Shown: one piece after another, positions 1 to 5,370 of the stretch
Layout: the number at the start of each line of letters is the position of its first letter
Numbering within the stretch: position 1 is the stretch's first letter
Source: Lachnospiraceae bacterium
GTDB lineage: Bacteria; Bacillota; Clostridia; Lachnospirales; Lachnospiraceae
Reading direction: 5' to 3'
Assembly (NCBI GenBank): GCA_003484785.1
Contig: DNAD01000336.1
Span: 1-5,381 of the forward strand
Length of the DNA: 5,381 bases
Position numbers and translations under genes: made by a program
The notes under the pieces: generated by a model
What the model was told of the DNA's origin: nothing
What the model saw: only the letters and a program-made list of their open reading frames with translations
Databases searched by the model: none

Positions 1-93
1 AAGCTTCACGACTACCGTGCTTCCCTCATCGTACATATGCTTTTTAATAAACTCGGGATCCTTCTCCACCACTGCAGACTTGCTCTGGCTCAA
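1..93 (-). CDS. Partial coding stretch leaving the left edge; possible 5'-damaged gene
   Basis: Reading the minus strand from base 93 towards base 1 gives an open, protein-like frame containing EKDPEFIKKHMYDEGST followed by a hydrophobic VVVKL strand, still open at the window edge. The composition and codon choice resemble the neighbouring genes. The beginning is unclear. The frame is closed by TAA at 96..94, directly followed by TTG (93..91), and no ribosome binding site precedes it. The next ATG (36..34) also lacks one. A second frame just upstream begins GTG at about 105 and reads VKNVIEPEQ, so a one- or two-base frameshift (real or a sequencing error) could join KNVIEPEQ to the SKSAVVEKDP frame. 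I do not recognise the family. It lies about 85 bases downstream of the symporter stop, on the same strand. It may be the start of the next gene in the unit, or a decayed gene. Confidence 0.35.
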   Translation of the reverse strand, partial: MSQSKSAVVEKDPEFIKKHMYDEGSTVVVKL

Positions 94-106
94 TTACGTT
101 TTTCAC

Positions 107-131
107 GGACTACGCAGTAAATGCGTGGTCC
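107..131 (-). terminator. Imperfect stem-loop after the symporter gene; possible weak terminator
   Basis: The arms GGACTACGCA (107-116) and TGCGTGGTCC (122-131) pair around a five-base loop. As plus-strand RNA all ten pairs form, with one U-G wobble. As minus-strand RNA there is one C-A mismatch. It lies 47 bases past the symporter stop, where a terminator would be expected. On the minus strand it is followed by GTGAAAAACG and not by a run of T, so it is not a canonical intrinsic terminator. It may act as an mRNA 3'-end stabiliser, or as a structure in front of the next gene. Confidence 0.35.
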
Positions 132-178
132 TGTACTGAATATTTACCTGCTGTTTTCGTATGACAACTGCCGGACGT

Positions 179-1867
179 TTAAGCCCCTTTGGAATATACC
201 TCCATGTCAAGCTCGCCTTCGCTTTTTGCGACAACGGTGGAGACTACCACGTCTCCAAGGCAGTTACTGGCCGTCCTGCACATACCGCAGAGGGAATCAA
301 TGCCCATTACTATACCTACTGCCTCCACAGGCACATTCATCTGAGTAAGCAGGACTGAAAGGCAGATAAGACCTGCTCCGGGAATACCCGGCGCGCCCAT
401 TGAAAGGATCACTATCGATATTATCATTGAAAGCATTGCTCCCTGTGTGATATCCACCCCGTATATCTTTGCAAGAGTCAGGGCAAACACTGCCAGGTGT
501 ATACAGGTTCCGTCCATATTAAGGGTGGCTCCCAGGGGTATTGAAAGGGTGTATATTTTTTTTGCTATGCCTATCTTTTCACAGGCCTCCATGTTGACGG
601 GTATGGAAGCATTCGAAGATGCCAGTGAGAATGTCTGTAGCATGTAGGGTGCGTATTTTTTTACAAAGGGAAGTGGTGATATCCTGCCTTTAATTACTAT
701 CAGAAGACAATAAAAGCCCATCATGCATACGGTTCCAAGGATAAAGGTTCCGAGCATGGCAAACACAGATAGGATCGTCTTTATTCCCATGGTAAGCACC
801 ATGGACATGATGGAGCAGAAAACCGCAGCAGGCATAACCTTTATTATCAGACCTGTCACCTTCAGGAACAGGTCATTGCAGGCCTGAAAAAGGTCGCGCA
901 GCTTTCCCGAATACTTTCCGAGAAGCCCTGTTGCCACTCCGCACAATACTGCCATGAAGATAAGCTGGAGCATATTGGATTTTAAGAAGGGAGTGACGAT
1001 ATCCGAAGGAACGATACCCACTATCGTATCCAGAATGGATACCTCCATGGTCCGGGAGGTTACAGAGGCAGCATCAGCAACAGGAGTGTCTAACATGGAA
1101 GCATCTCCGGGACCTATAAGGCAGAATACTCCTATGCCTACAGCTACCGCCACAAATGTGGTAAAAAGATACAATCTTATGATCTTTCCTCCTATACGCC
1201 CCAGGGCTTCCAGATCCGAAAATTGCGCGATACAGGAAATGATAGAGAAAAACACAACCGGCGCCACTATCATCTTAAGGGAATTCATATACATGGTCTT
1301 TACCGGCACCAGCAGAATAGTGTTTAGCGTGGTATTGACGCTGTCCGGCATGACCAGGTCAAACAACAGGCCAAGGATCACAGCCGCCGCCATTGCTCCG
1401 AGAGTCTGGTAGAGAAATGCCCGTTTTGTACGCACGACGGTCATCCTTATGTAGTTGACTCCGCCTGAATGCCTGTGTTTCAGGCTCTGCCCCAGCGAAC
1501 TCAGCAGGATATTCCTGATAGTATCCTGAAGTTCAGCCTCCTGATTTTCTTCATCTATGTCGTTCAGAGACGCAGAGGACATGTCATGCAGAATGGAATA
1601 CTCGTCCCCCCTTGCGGCCAGGTCTATGGTCAGATTGCCCATGAATCCATTGACTGTAACGGTCAATTTATTATTTCCGGCTGACGCATCCTCCCTTCCT
1701 GCTGCCCTGTTATGCAGTATGAGGCTTCCTGCCACCTCTTCTACCGTAAGGATGGCTTTAGAGCAGTCCTTCTTTTTTATCCCGTAATCCTCCAGGCTTT
1801 TTTTTACAAACGATGTTATATCACCTATGCTCTGCTCTGAAGCTTCAAACCGCTTTGTTAAATACAT
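179..1867 (-). CDS. Dicarboxylate/amino acid:cation symporter (SDF family) with an N-terminal GHKL/anti-sigma-like domain
   Basis: This 562-residue membrane protein is a secondary transporter of the SDF/DAACS family (GltPh, GltP, DctA), expected to bring a carboxylate into the cell with sodium or protons. Residues about 150-555 form the transporter. The hairpin-1 serine motif is SSNASIP (417-423). NMDGT is at 450-454, the hairpin-2 GAPGIPGAG at 491-499, and the last-helix DSLCGMCRTASNCLGD at 524-539. Sodium-site residues (D452, N535, D539 by analogy with GltPh D312, N401, D405) and the carboxylate-binding Arg (R531, GltPh R397) are present. The amino-group-binding Asp (GltPh D394) is Gly528. 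Family members are usually about 400-440 residues. The extra residues, about 1-147, look like an RsbW/SpoIIAB-type ATPase fold: TVEEVAGSLILH (41-52) matches its N-box helix with Ser48 in place of Asn, and HSGGVNYIRMTVV (133-145) matches its last strand. The start is supported by AGGAG seven bases upstream. The family is sure; the N-terminal assignment is moderately sure and the substrate unknown. Confidence 0.93.
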   Translation of the reverse strand: MYLTKRFEASEQSIGDITSFVKKSLEDYGIKKKDCSKAILTVEEVAGSLILHNRAAGREDASAGNNKLTVTVNGFMGNLTIDLAARGDEYSILHDMSSASLNDIDEENQEAELQDTIRNILLSSLGQSLKHRHSGGVNYIRMTVVRTKRAFLYQTLGAMAAAVILGLLFDLVMPDSVNTTLNTILLVPVKTMYMNSLKMIVAPVVFFSIISCIAQFSDLEALGRIGGKIIRLYLFTTFVAVAVGIGVFCLIGPGDASMLDTPVADAASVTSRTMEVSILDTIVGIVPSDIVTPFLKSNMLQLIFMAVLCGVATGLLGKYSGKLRDLFQACNDLFLKVTGLIIKVMPAAVFCSIMSMVLTMGIKTILSVFAMLGTFILGTVCMMGFYCLLIVIKGRISPLPFVKKYAPYMLQTFSLASSNASIPVNMEACEKIGIAKKIYTLSIPLGATLNMDGTCIHLAVFALTLAKIYGVDITQGAMLSMIISIVILSMGAPGIPGAGLICLSVLLTQMNVPVEAVGIVMGIDSLCGMCRTASNCLGDVVVSTVVAKSEGELDMEVYSKGA

Positions 1868-1871
1868 ATTC

Positions 1872-1882
1872 TCTCTCCTCGG
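1872..1882 (-). promoter_or_regulatory. Ribosome binding site of the symporter gene
   Basis: The minus strand reads GAGGAGAGAGAAT immediately before the ATG at 1867, putting AGGAG seven bases from the start codon, an ideal spacing. This supports translation from 1867, so the unusual N-terminal domain belongs to the protein and is not an overextended start. Confidence 0.75.
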
Positions 1883-2015
1883 GGCAATTGCTCATCATGC
1901 TCGATACGATGGTGATATAGAATTGTCTGACCGGTCCAGGTGTCGGATCGGTGTGCCCATGGGCGGGGATACAAAACCATGCTGCCTTCATTATTATCTT
2001 TCATTCTCCCTGTCT

Positions 2016-3068
2016 TCAAATGCCATTCCTGTCAAGAAGATCAGTCAGCGCAGTAAAGTCTATGAGATCATCTTCACTGTCAAGCCTCTTTAAAGCGGAC
2101 AAATCAGCAATGCCAAGCGCCTCTTCTATGCTGCTTTTCTCCAAAAGATCCGGAATGTCATATTCTTCATCGTAATGGGCAGTATGTTCTTCCCCTTCCG
2201 GCCCGATATACTCCACATCCGTTGAGCCAGCCTGTGAAAGCCCGCCCTCTGTGGCTATATCCACCCTGCAGTAAACCTTATCGGGATCCTCGCTCATTGG
2301 CTTAAAGAAGACATACTCACCAATTCCCGCATTCCATTTACCGGCTACAAGAAATCCGGTTTTTTCATAGAAGGACAGTCCGTTTCCATCAACGCCCAGG
2401 TTCTGCGCCGAATAAACTTTGGAAGCTTCGCCATGGGGATACGTATAAATTTCAAGGCAGGTCCATTCCGGACATCCGATCAGCACAAGCTCCGGAATAT
2501 CATCATCATTAAGATATAAAAGCTTATAGCCGTGGATACTGTCCTCTTCATGCGCCTTCTCCCAGTCCCCGGCAATGTTACGGTAATACTCCTTCCATCC
2601 ATCATCGGTCTCGGTGCAGTGATCCGATCTTACATAGTGGTACAGGCCGTCCTGCCCGGTATAGAATTCATAAAAATCCTTTTCCTCCGGCTCAAAGAAG
2701 CCGATGACAAACTCTCCGCCGTCATCATAAATGTTATAGCTTACTTCCCTGCTGCCGTCAGGATTTTCGCTTTCCTCCCTGACGATCTTTCCCTCATAAT
2801 TGACATCATCCTCATAACCGTAGGATACAACATTACCCTGTGCATCAATTGAGATGTGTCCGTTGCTTAAGGCTCCGTCAATGTACCAGTCTCCGGCCAG
2901 AGCCCTGTAGTCCGCGGGCTCATATACCTCCCCTTCCTGAGACTCCCGCGCATCCTCCTGCTTCTCAGGCTCTCCCACATTAGCCTGTTCCTGTACGATA
3001 TTCCCGCAGCCTGTGGGAAATACCGCCATTGCCGCGATCATAAAAATTGATACTAATACTTTTTTCAT
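2016..3068 (-). CDS. Secreted lipoprotein of unknown function
   Basis: A 350-residue protein beginning MKKVLVSIFMIAAMAVFPTGC. This is a lipoprotein signal peptide with a basic start, a hydrophobic core and a lipobox (PTGC) whose Cys21 would be lipidated, anchoring the mature protein to the outer face of the membrane. An acidic, Glu/Gln-rich linker (about residues 25-50) follows. The rest is soluble, Asp/Glu/Tyr/Gly rich and probably mostly beta. It includes LAGDWYIDG near 57-65, a small-sheet-like opening found in lipocalin-like lipoproteins. YLNDDDIPELVLIG (185-198) matches the 'DLDGDGIPEL' element common in Clostridia surface proteins, where it may bind calcium. The reading frame could begin 12 codons earlier (3104), but I chose 3068. 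AAAGGAGA lies just upstream, and this start places Lys-Lys and the hydrophobic core correctly. I do not recognise a named family. A sensor, ligand-binding or envelope-stress role is possible but not shown. Confidence 0.85.
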   Translation of the reverse strand: MKKVLVSIFMIAAMAVFPTGCGNIVQEQANVGEPEKQEDARESQEGEVYEPADYRALAGDWYIDGALSNGHISIDAQGNVVSYGYEDDVNYEGKIVREESENPDGSREVSYNIYDDGGEFVIGFFEPEEKDFYEFYTGQDGLYHYVRSDHCTETDDGWKEYYRNIAGDWEKAHEEDSIHGYKLLYLNDDDIPELVLIGCPEWTCLEIYTYPHGEASKVYSAQNLGVDGNGLSFYEKTGFLVAGKWNAGIGEYVFFKPMSEDPDKVYCRVDIATEGGLSQAGSTDVEYIGPEGEEHTAHYDEEYDIPDLLEKSSIEEALGIADLSALKRLDSEDDLIDFTALTDLLDRNGI

Positions 3069-3071
3069 GAA

Positions 3072-3079
3072 ATCTCCTT
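3072..3079 (-). promoter_or_regulatory. Ribosome binding site deciding the lipoprotein start
   Basis: The minus strand reads AAAGGAGATTTC before the ATG at 3068, with GGAG about six bases from the start codon. This strong site, together with the signal peptide that begins exactly there, rules against the longer reading from 3104. Confidence 0.75.
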
Positions 3080-3187
3080 TGCTTTTTTCGTTTTCTGTTA
3101 ACATGCTCTGAAGAAAAACCTTTGCGAACCTGATACCGTATGTATCCCGTCATACCCTCGTGCATAAGGATCCGTTCTGAAAAGTAT

Positions 3188-3841
3188 TCATCCAGTAAAG
3201 GCTCCGGTCACAAGGAAAACACAATACAGAACAAACACCGTTGGAACTATCCCGTTCCACAGGTTTATCATATCCTCCCGGCTCAATGTCATATGCAGGA
3301 AAATACTGAGTGCAAAATATCCGAAAAGAGCATACTTCCACCATACATCACACAGAGGAAGCACCTTAAGCATCAGCAGAGTTTCCGTTACCATGCCGCA
3401 CAGTACAGGGGCTATGGAGGAAAGCGACATCTGCAGGGCCTGAAGGATCCTTCCGCCCCTCGGCCTGTACTGAACCTGCCCCAGTGCCTGACCGTGGGGG
3501 ATAAGGGATATCCTTATCACCTTCGCTCCCGTAAGAAAGGCAAGCAGCGCATGACTGAATTCATGATGAACGGTTCCGGGCCACGTAAGGTAGTTTCGGA
3601 ATACAAACGCTGCCCTGCCGCCGATCAGCATCGCAAGTATCCTTCCGATCATCCCGGAAACACCGCTTATGATCACTCCTGCCGCAAACAGCAGCAATAT
3701 CACCGACAGCGTTGCGACTCCGGCCCGCACAAACAGATTGTCAGGCAAAAACGGAAAGGCTCTGATGATCTCATTGACAACATCACTTACAATATTATCA
3801 GTCATATCCCGCACCCGCAGCAAAGAGAGAATCCGGGACAT
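3188..3841 (-). CDS. M50B-type membrane zinc metallopeptidase
   Basis: A 217-residue membrane protein with the zinc protease motif HEFSH (93-97: His93, Glu94, His97) inside HHEFSHALLAFLTGAKV. This is the characteristic helix of the M50 / M50B-like peptidases, in which the active site lies within the membrane. SREDMINLWNG (187-197) resembles the later motif that supplies an Asp as third zinc ligand (candidate Asp190). Hydrophobic segments occur at about 40-62, 66-80, 137-160, 167-184 and 198-212. A PxxQ-like loop (HGQALGQVQYRP) follows the active-site helix, as in relatives. No PDZ domain is present, unlike RseP or SpoIVFB relatives with added domains. The start is uncertain. ATG at 3841 has GGTGG six bases upstream and overlaps hflX by 44 bases. 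ATG at 3805 overlaps the hflX stop by only eight bases but has no ribosome binding site. The substrate is unknown. It is clustered with hflX, suggesting co-expression. Confidence 0.82.
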   Translation of the reverse strand: MSRILSLLRVRDMTDNIVSDVVNEIIRAFPFLPDNLFVRAGVATLSVILLLFAAGVIISGVSGMIGRILAMLIGGRAAFVFRNYLTWPGTVHHEFSHALLAFLTGAKVIRISLIPHGQALGQVQYRPRGGRILQALQMSLSSIAPVLCGMVTETLLMLKVLPLCDVWWKYALFGYFALSIFLHMTLSREDMINLWNGIVPTVFVLYCVFLVTGAFTG

Positions 3842-5024
3842 ATGCTTCCACCCGTATCCCCTCCGGAAGGTATTCTTCTTTTATAAGGTATCCTGAATTA
3901 CGGATACGCTCAAGCATCCCCGCTTCCGAATAATCGAAGATCCTTTTTAAATATGTCTGTCCGCTCATTAAAGTATCCCTGATGCTCTCAACCAGCTTAT
4001 CCATACCCTCACCGGTTTTCGCTGATACCCTTACAACCGCATCCGCTGTCGGATCCCGAAGAAACGCCTCCCCGGACAGCGCGTCCATTTTGTTAAATAC
4101 AGTGATCACGGGCTTGTCAAGGACCCCGAGCGTTCGCAGGGTATCGTATACCACCTTCACATGAAGCTCATATTCGGGATCCGAGGCATCCACGACATGA
4201 AGGATCACATCCGAAAACCGGGCCTCCTCCAGTGTACTTCGGAAGGCATCGATCAGATGGTGAGGCAGCTTGTGGATGAACCCCACGGTATCCGTAAACA
4301 GTACTTTTCTGTTCCCGGGAAGGATACAGCTTCTGGTGGTGGGATCAAGGGTTGCGAACAGCTTATCCTCCTCCAAAACCCCTGCCCGGGTCAGGCGGTT
4401 TAACAATGTTGATTTTCCGGCGTTGGTATAGCCTGTAATGGCGATCACCGGGATCCCGCTCTTCATACGCTGCTTTCTCGTCGTCTCCCGGCTCTTTTGT
4501 AACTTCTCCAGCTCCTTTGAAAGGACCGCTATTCGTTTCCTGATCACCCGGCGGTCCGACTCCAGTTTTTTCTCCCCGGGGCCTCTTGTACCGATCCCGC
4601 CTCCAAGCCTTGACAGAGCAGTACCTGCCCCGGCAAGGTGTGATACCCTGTATTTAAGCTGTGCCATTTCCACCTGAAGCTTTCCCTCTGCCGTATGGGA
4701 GTGAGCCGCAAAAATATCCAGGATAAGGATCGTTCTGTCGATGACCTTACTGTCCGTTATTTCGGACAGATTTCTCATCTGTACCGGTGTCAGTTCGTCA
4801 TCGCACACAATTCCGTCCGCTTCAAGCTCCTGCATCAGGCCGGCCAGCTCCTCTGCCTTTCCTTTCCCGACATAGGTAGCGTTGTTGACAGCGTCAAGGG
4901 CCTGCACTACTTTAAAAACCGCCTTCCCTCCCGCCGTATCCACCAGCATGGCCAGCTCCTCAAGAGAAGCCTCAGCAGATTCAAAGTCTCCTGTCGCAAC
5001 GGCAGCAAGTATATATCTCTCCAT
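3798..5024 (-). CDS. hflX: GTPase HflX, ribosome-associated
   Basis: A 408-residue protein of the usual HflX length and order. The N-terminal HflX domain covers about 1-185 and contains YVGKGKAEEL (51-60), the family-specific glycine-rich loop GGGIGTRGPGEKKLESDRR (141-159), and a charged coiled segment at 155-185. The G domain follows: G1 GYTNAGKS (198-205), G2 DPTTR (227-231), G3 DTVGF (245-249), G4 NKMD (311-314) and G5 SAKTG (334-338). All GTP-binding motifs are intact, so it should be active. HflX binds the 50S subunit and splits stalled or idle 70S ribosomes, mainly under heat or antibiotic stress, in the cytoplasm. The start is fixed by family alignment (MERYILAAVA) and by AGGAG just upstream, though the spacing of three to four bases is short. 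That site overlaps the TGA of the preceding small gene (TGAGGAG), which implies translational coupling. The gene's end overlaps the M50B peptidase gene. Confidence 0.97.
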   Translation of the reverse strand: MERYILAAVATGDFESAEASLEELAMLVDTAGGKAVFKVVQALDAVNNATYVGKGKAEELAGLMQELEADGIVCDDELTPVQMRNLSEITDSKVIDRTILILDIFAAHSHTAEGKLQVEMAQLKYRVSHLAGAGTALSRLGGGIGTRGPGEKKLESDRRVIRKRIAVLSKELEKLQKSRETTRKQRMKSGIPVIAITGYTNAGKSTLLNRLTRAGVLEEDKLFATLDPTTRSCILPGNRKVLFTDTVGFIHKLPHHLIDAFRSTLEEARFSDVILHVVDASDPEYELHVKVVYDTLRTLGVLDKPVITVFNKMDALSGEAFLRDPTADAVVRVSAKTGEGMDKLVESIRDTLMSGQTYLKRIFDYSEAGMLERIRNSGYLIKEEYLPEGIRVEAYVPDSLFAAGAGYD

Positions 5025-5027
5025 TTT

Positions 5028-5034
5028 CTCCTCA
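5028..5034 (-). promoter_or_regulatory. TGAGGAG: stop of the small gene fused to the hflX ribosome binding site
   Basis: On the minus strand the stop codon TGA (5034..5032) runs straight into GGAG, the ribosome binding site for hflX, with only seven bases between the stop and the hflX ATG. A ribosome finishing the small protein sits on the hflX start, a typical coupling arrangement. It shows that the two genes share a transcript. Confidence 0.7.
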
Positions 5035-5259
5035 GTATTCCCTCGGGATCTCGCTTACTCCGGTCATCTTCTTAAACTGTTCAAGGTCATAGTCGTTTCT
5101 CACCAGCATGATCTCCTCGAAATGTCCGGTCTTTATATCCTTAAGCCCCGCGACCTGCTCACCGCTGCAGATACTGCACTTAAGGACCGGCTTTGTGGTA
5201 TTGCTGTCATACTCCAGTTTCCGTACGGTTTTTTCCTTCTTCTTAAAGAACATGTTCAT
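5032..5259 (-). CDS. Small CxxC-containing protein of unknown function
   Basis: A 75-residue protein starting MNMFFKKKEKT. It has a basic N-terminal segment, then KPVLKCSICSGEQVAG carrying one Cys-x2-Cys pair (LKCSIC), then KDIKTGHFEEIMLVRNDYDLEQFKKM, and an acidic-aromatic end (IPREY). It has no signal peptide or membrane segment, so it should be cytoplasmic. One CxxC pair could bind zinc or iron in a dimer, or be redox active. I recall short proteins of this build in Lachnospiraceae but know of no demonstrated function, and I assign none. The frame is open upstream to a TTG at 5304 (90 residues). I prefer ATG 5259 because the preceding residues (about GCYRRKVGKAG) lack family-like character. 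The GGAGGAAGG at 5274-5282 is its only strong ribosome binding site, although its spacing of 14 or more bases is long. ATG 5253 is a further alternative. It heads the hflX cluster. Confidence 0.75.
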   Translation of the reverse strand: MNMFFKKKEKTVRKLEYDSNTTKPVLKCSICSGEQVAGLKDIKTGHFEEIMLVRNDYDLEQFKKMTGVSEIPREY

Positions 5260-5273
5260 GCCTGCTTTCCCGA

Positions 5274-5282
5274 CCTTCCTCC
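5274..5282 (-). promoter_or_regulatory. Purine-rich GGAGGAAGG site upstream of the small CxxC gene
   Basis: The minus strand reads GGAGGAAGG and then 14 bases to the ATG at 5259 (20 to the ATG at 5253). No other start codon lies between. The match to anti-Shine-Dalgarno is excellent, but the spacing is longer than the usual 5-10 bases. The site may be less efficient, or the true start may differ. Confidence 0.45.
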
Positions 5283-5330
5283 GATAACACCCGGCCACAG
5301 CCAAACACCGGCACCGATCCCCTGTAGTCG

Positions 5331-5340
5331 TTATATTATG
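5331..5340 (-). promoter_or_regulatory. AT-rich patch, possible -10 region for the small gene–hflX–M50B unit
   Basis: On the minus strand CATAATATAA(C) contains overlapping -10-like hexamers (CATAAT, TATAAC) about 75 bases before the first gene. No convincing TTGACA-like -35 was found 16-18 bases upstream, where the hairpin repeat lies. The call rests on the AT-rich -10 match and its position only. Confidence 0.25.
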
Positions 5341-5355
5341 AATTCACTGTTCATA
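5337..5355. repeat. Inverted repeat TATGAA / TTCATA
   Basis: TATGAA (5337-5342) and TTCATA (5350-5355) form a six-base-pair stem around a seven-base loop. It directly abuts a second stem-loop at 5357-5370 and overlaps the possible -10 patch. It could be an operator half-site pair or part of a small dispersed palindromic element. The stem is AT-rich and weak as RNA. Confidence 0.4.
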
Positions 5356-5356
5356 T

Positions 5357-5370
5357 GCCGCTAAAGCGGC
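5357..5370. repeat. Perfect GC-rich stem-loop GCCGC-TAAA-GCGGC
   Basis: GCCGC (5357-5361) and GCGGC (5366-5370) form a perfect five-base-pair GC stem with a four-base loop. On the minus strand it is preceded by a T run (GGTTTTTGG) and followed by ATATGAAC. It therefore has no trailing U tract in the direction of the genes and is not a terminator for the minus strand. It sits just upstream of the cluster and may belong to the leader or to a repeat continuing past the window edge. Confidence 0.5.

Noticed and set aside
1..6. AAGCTT (HindIII site) exactly at base 1, suggesting a cloned restriction fragment
   Set aside because: The right end shows no matching site and AAGCTT occurs again inside the window, so this may be chance and says nothing about biology.
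954..1412. Plus-strand open frame of 152 codons inside the symporter
   Set aside because: It is entirely antisense to conserved transporter sequence, with no ribosome binding site and no recognisable motif.
1868..2015. Promoter or operator for the symporter in the 148-base gap, including palindromes GCCCATGGGC (1955-1964), GACCGGTC (1929-1936) and GCAATTGC (1884-1891)
   Set aside because: A TATATC -10-like hexamer is present near 1914-1919 on the minus strand, but no -35 fits. The palindromes are short and of a size expected by chance. A promoter here is plausible but not supported.
2980..3165. Minus-strand 61-codon frame overlapping the lipoprotein start
   Set aside because: It is out of frame with the lipoprotein signal peptide, has no ribosome binding site, and is Arg/Gly rich without pattern.
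3069..3187. Terminator or promoter between the peptidase and lipoprotein genes
   Set aside because: Only a five-pair stem (GATAC...GTATC) is present, and the following TTTTT lies about a dozen bases away. No -35/-10 pair is convincing.
3140..3886. Long plus-strand open frame (about 248 codons) opposite the peptidase gene
   Set aside because: It is antisense to a gene with a clear HEFSH motif. Its translation is rich in Pro, His, Arg and Gln with no domain or hydrophobic pattern, and it is an artefact of the opposite strand's codon use.
4882..5364. Plus-strand open frame of 160 codons across the start of hflX and the small gene
   Set aside because: It is antisense to the well-supported hflX start and small CxxC gene. 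The translation looks like low-information shadow sequence.
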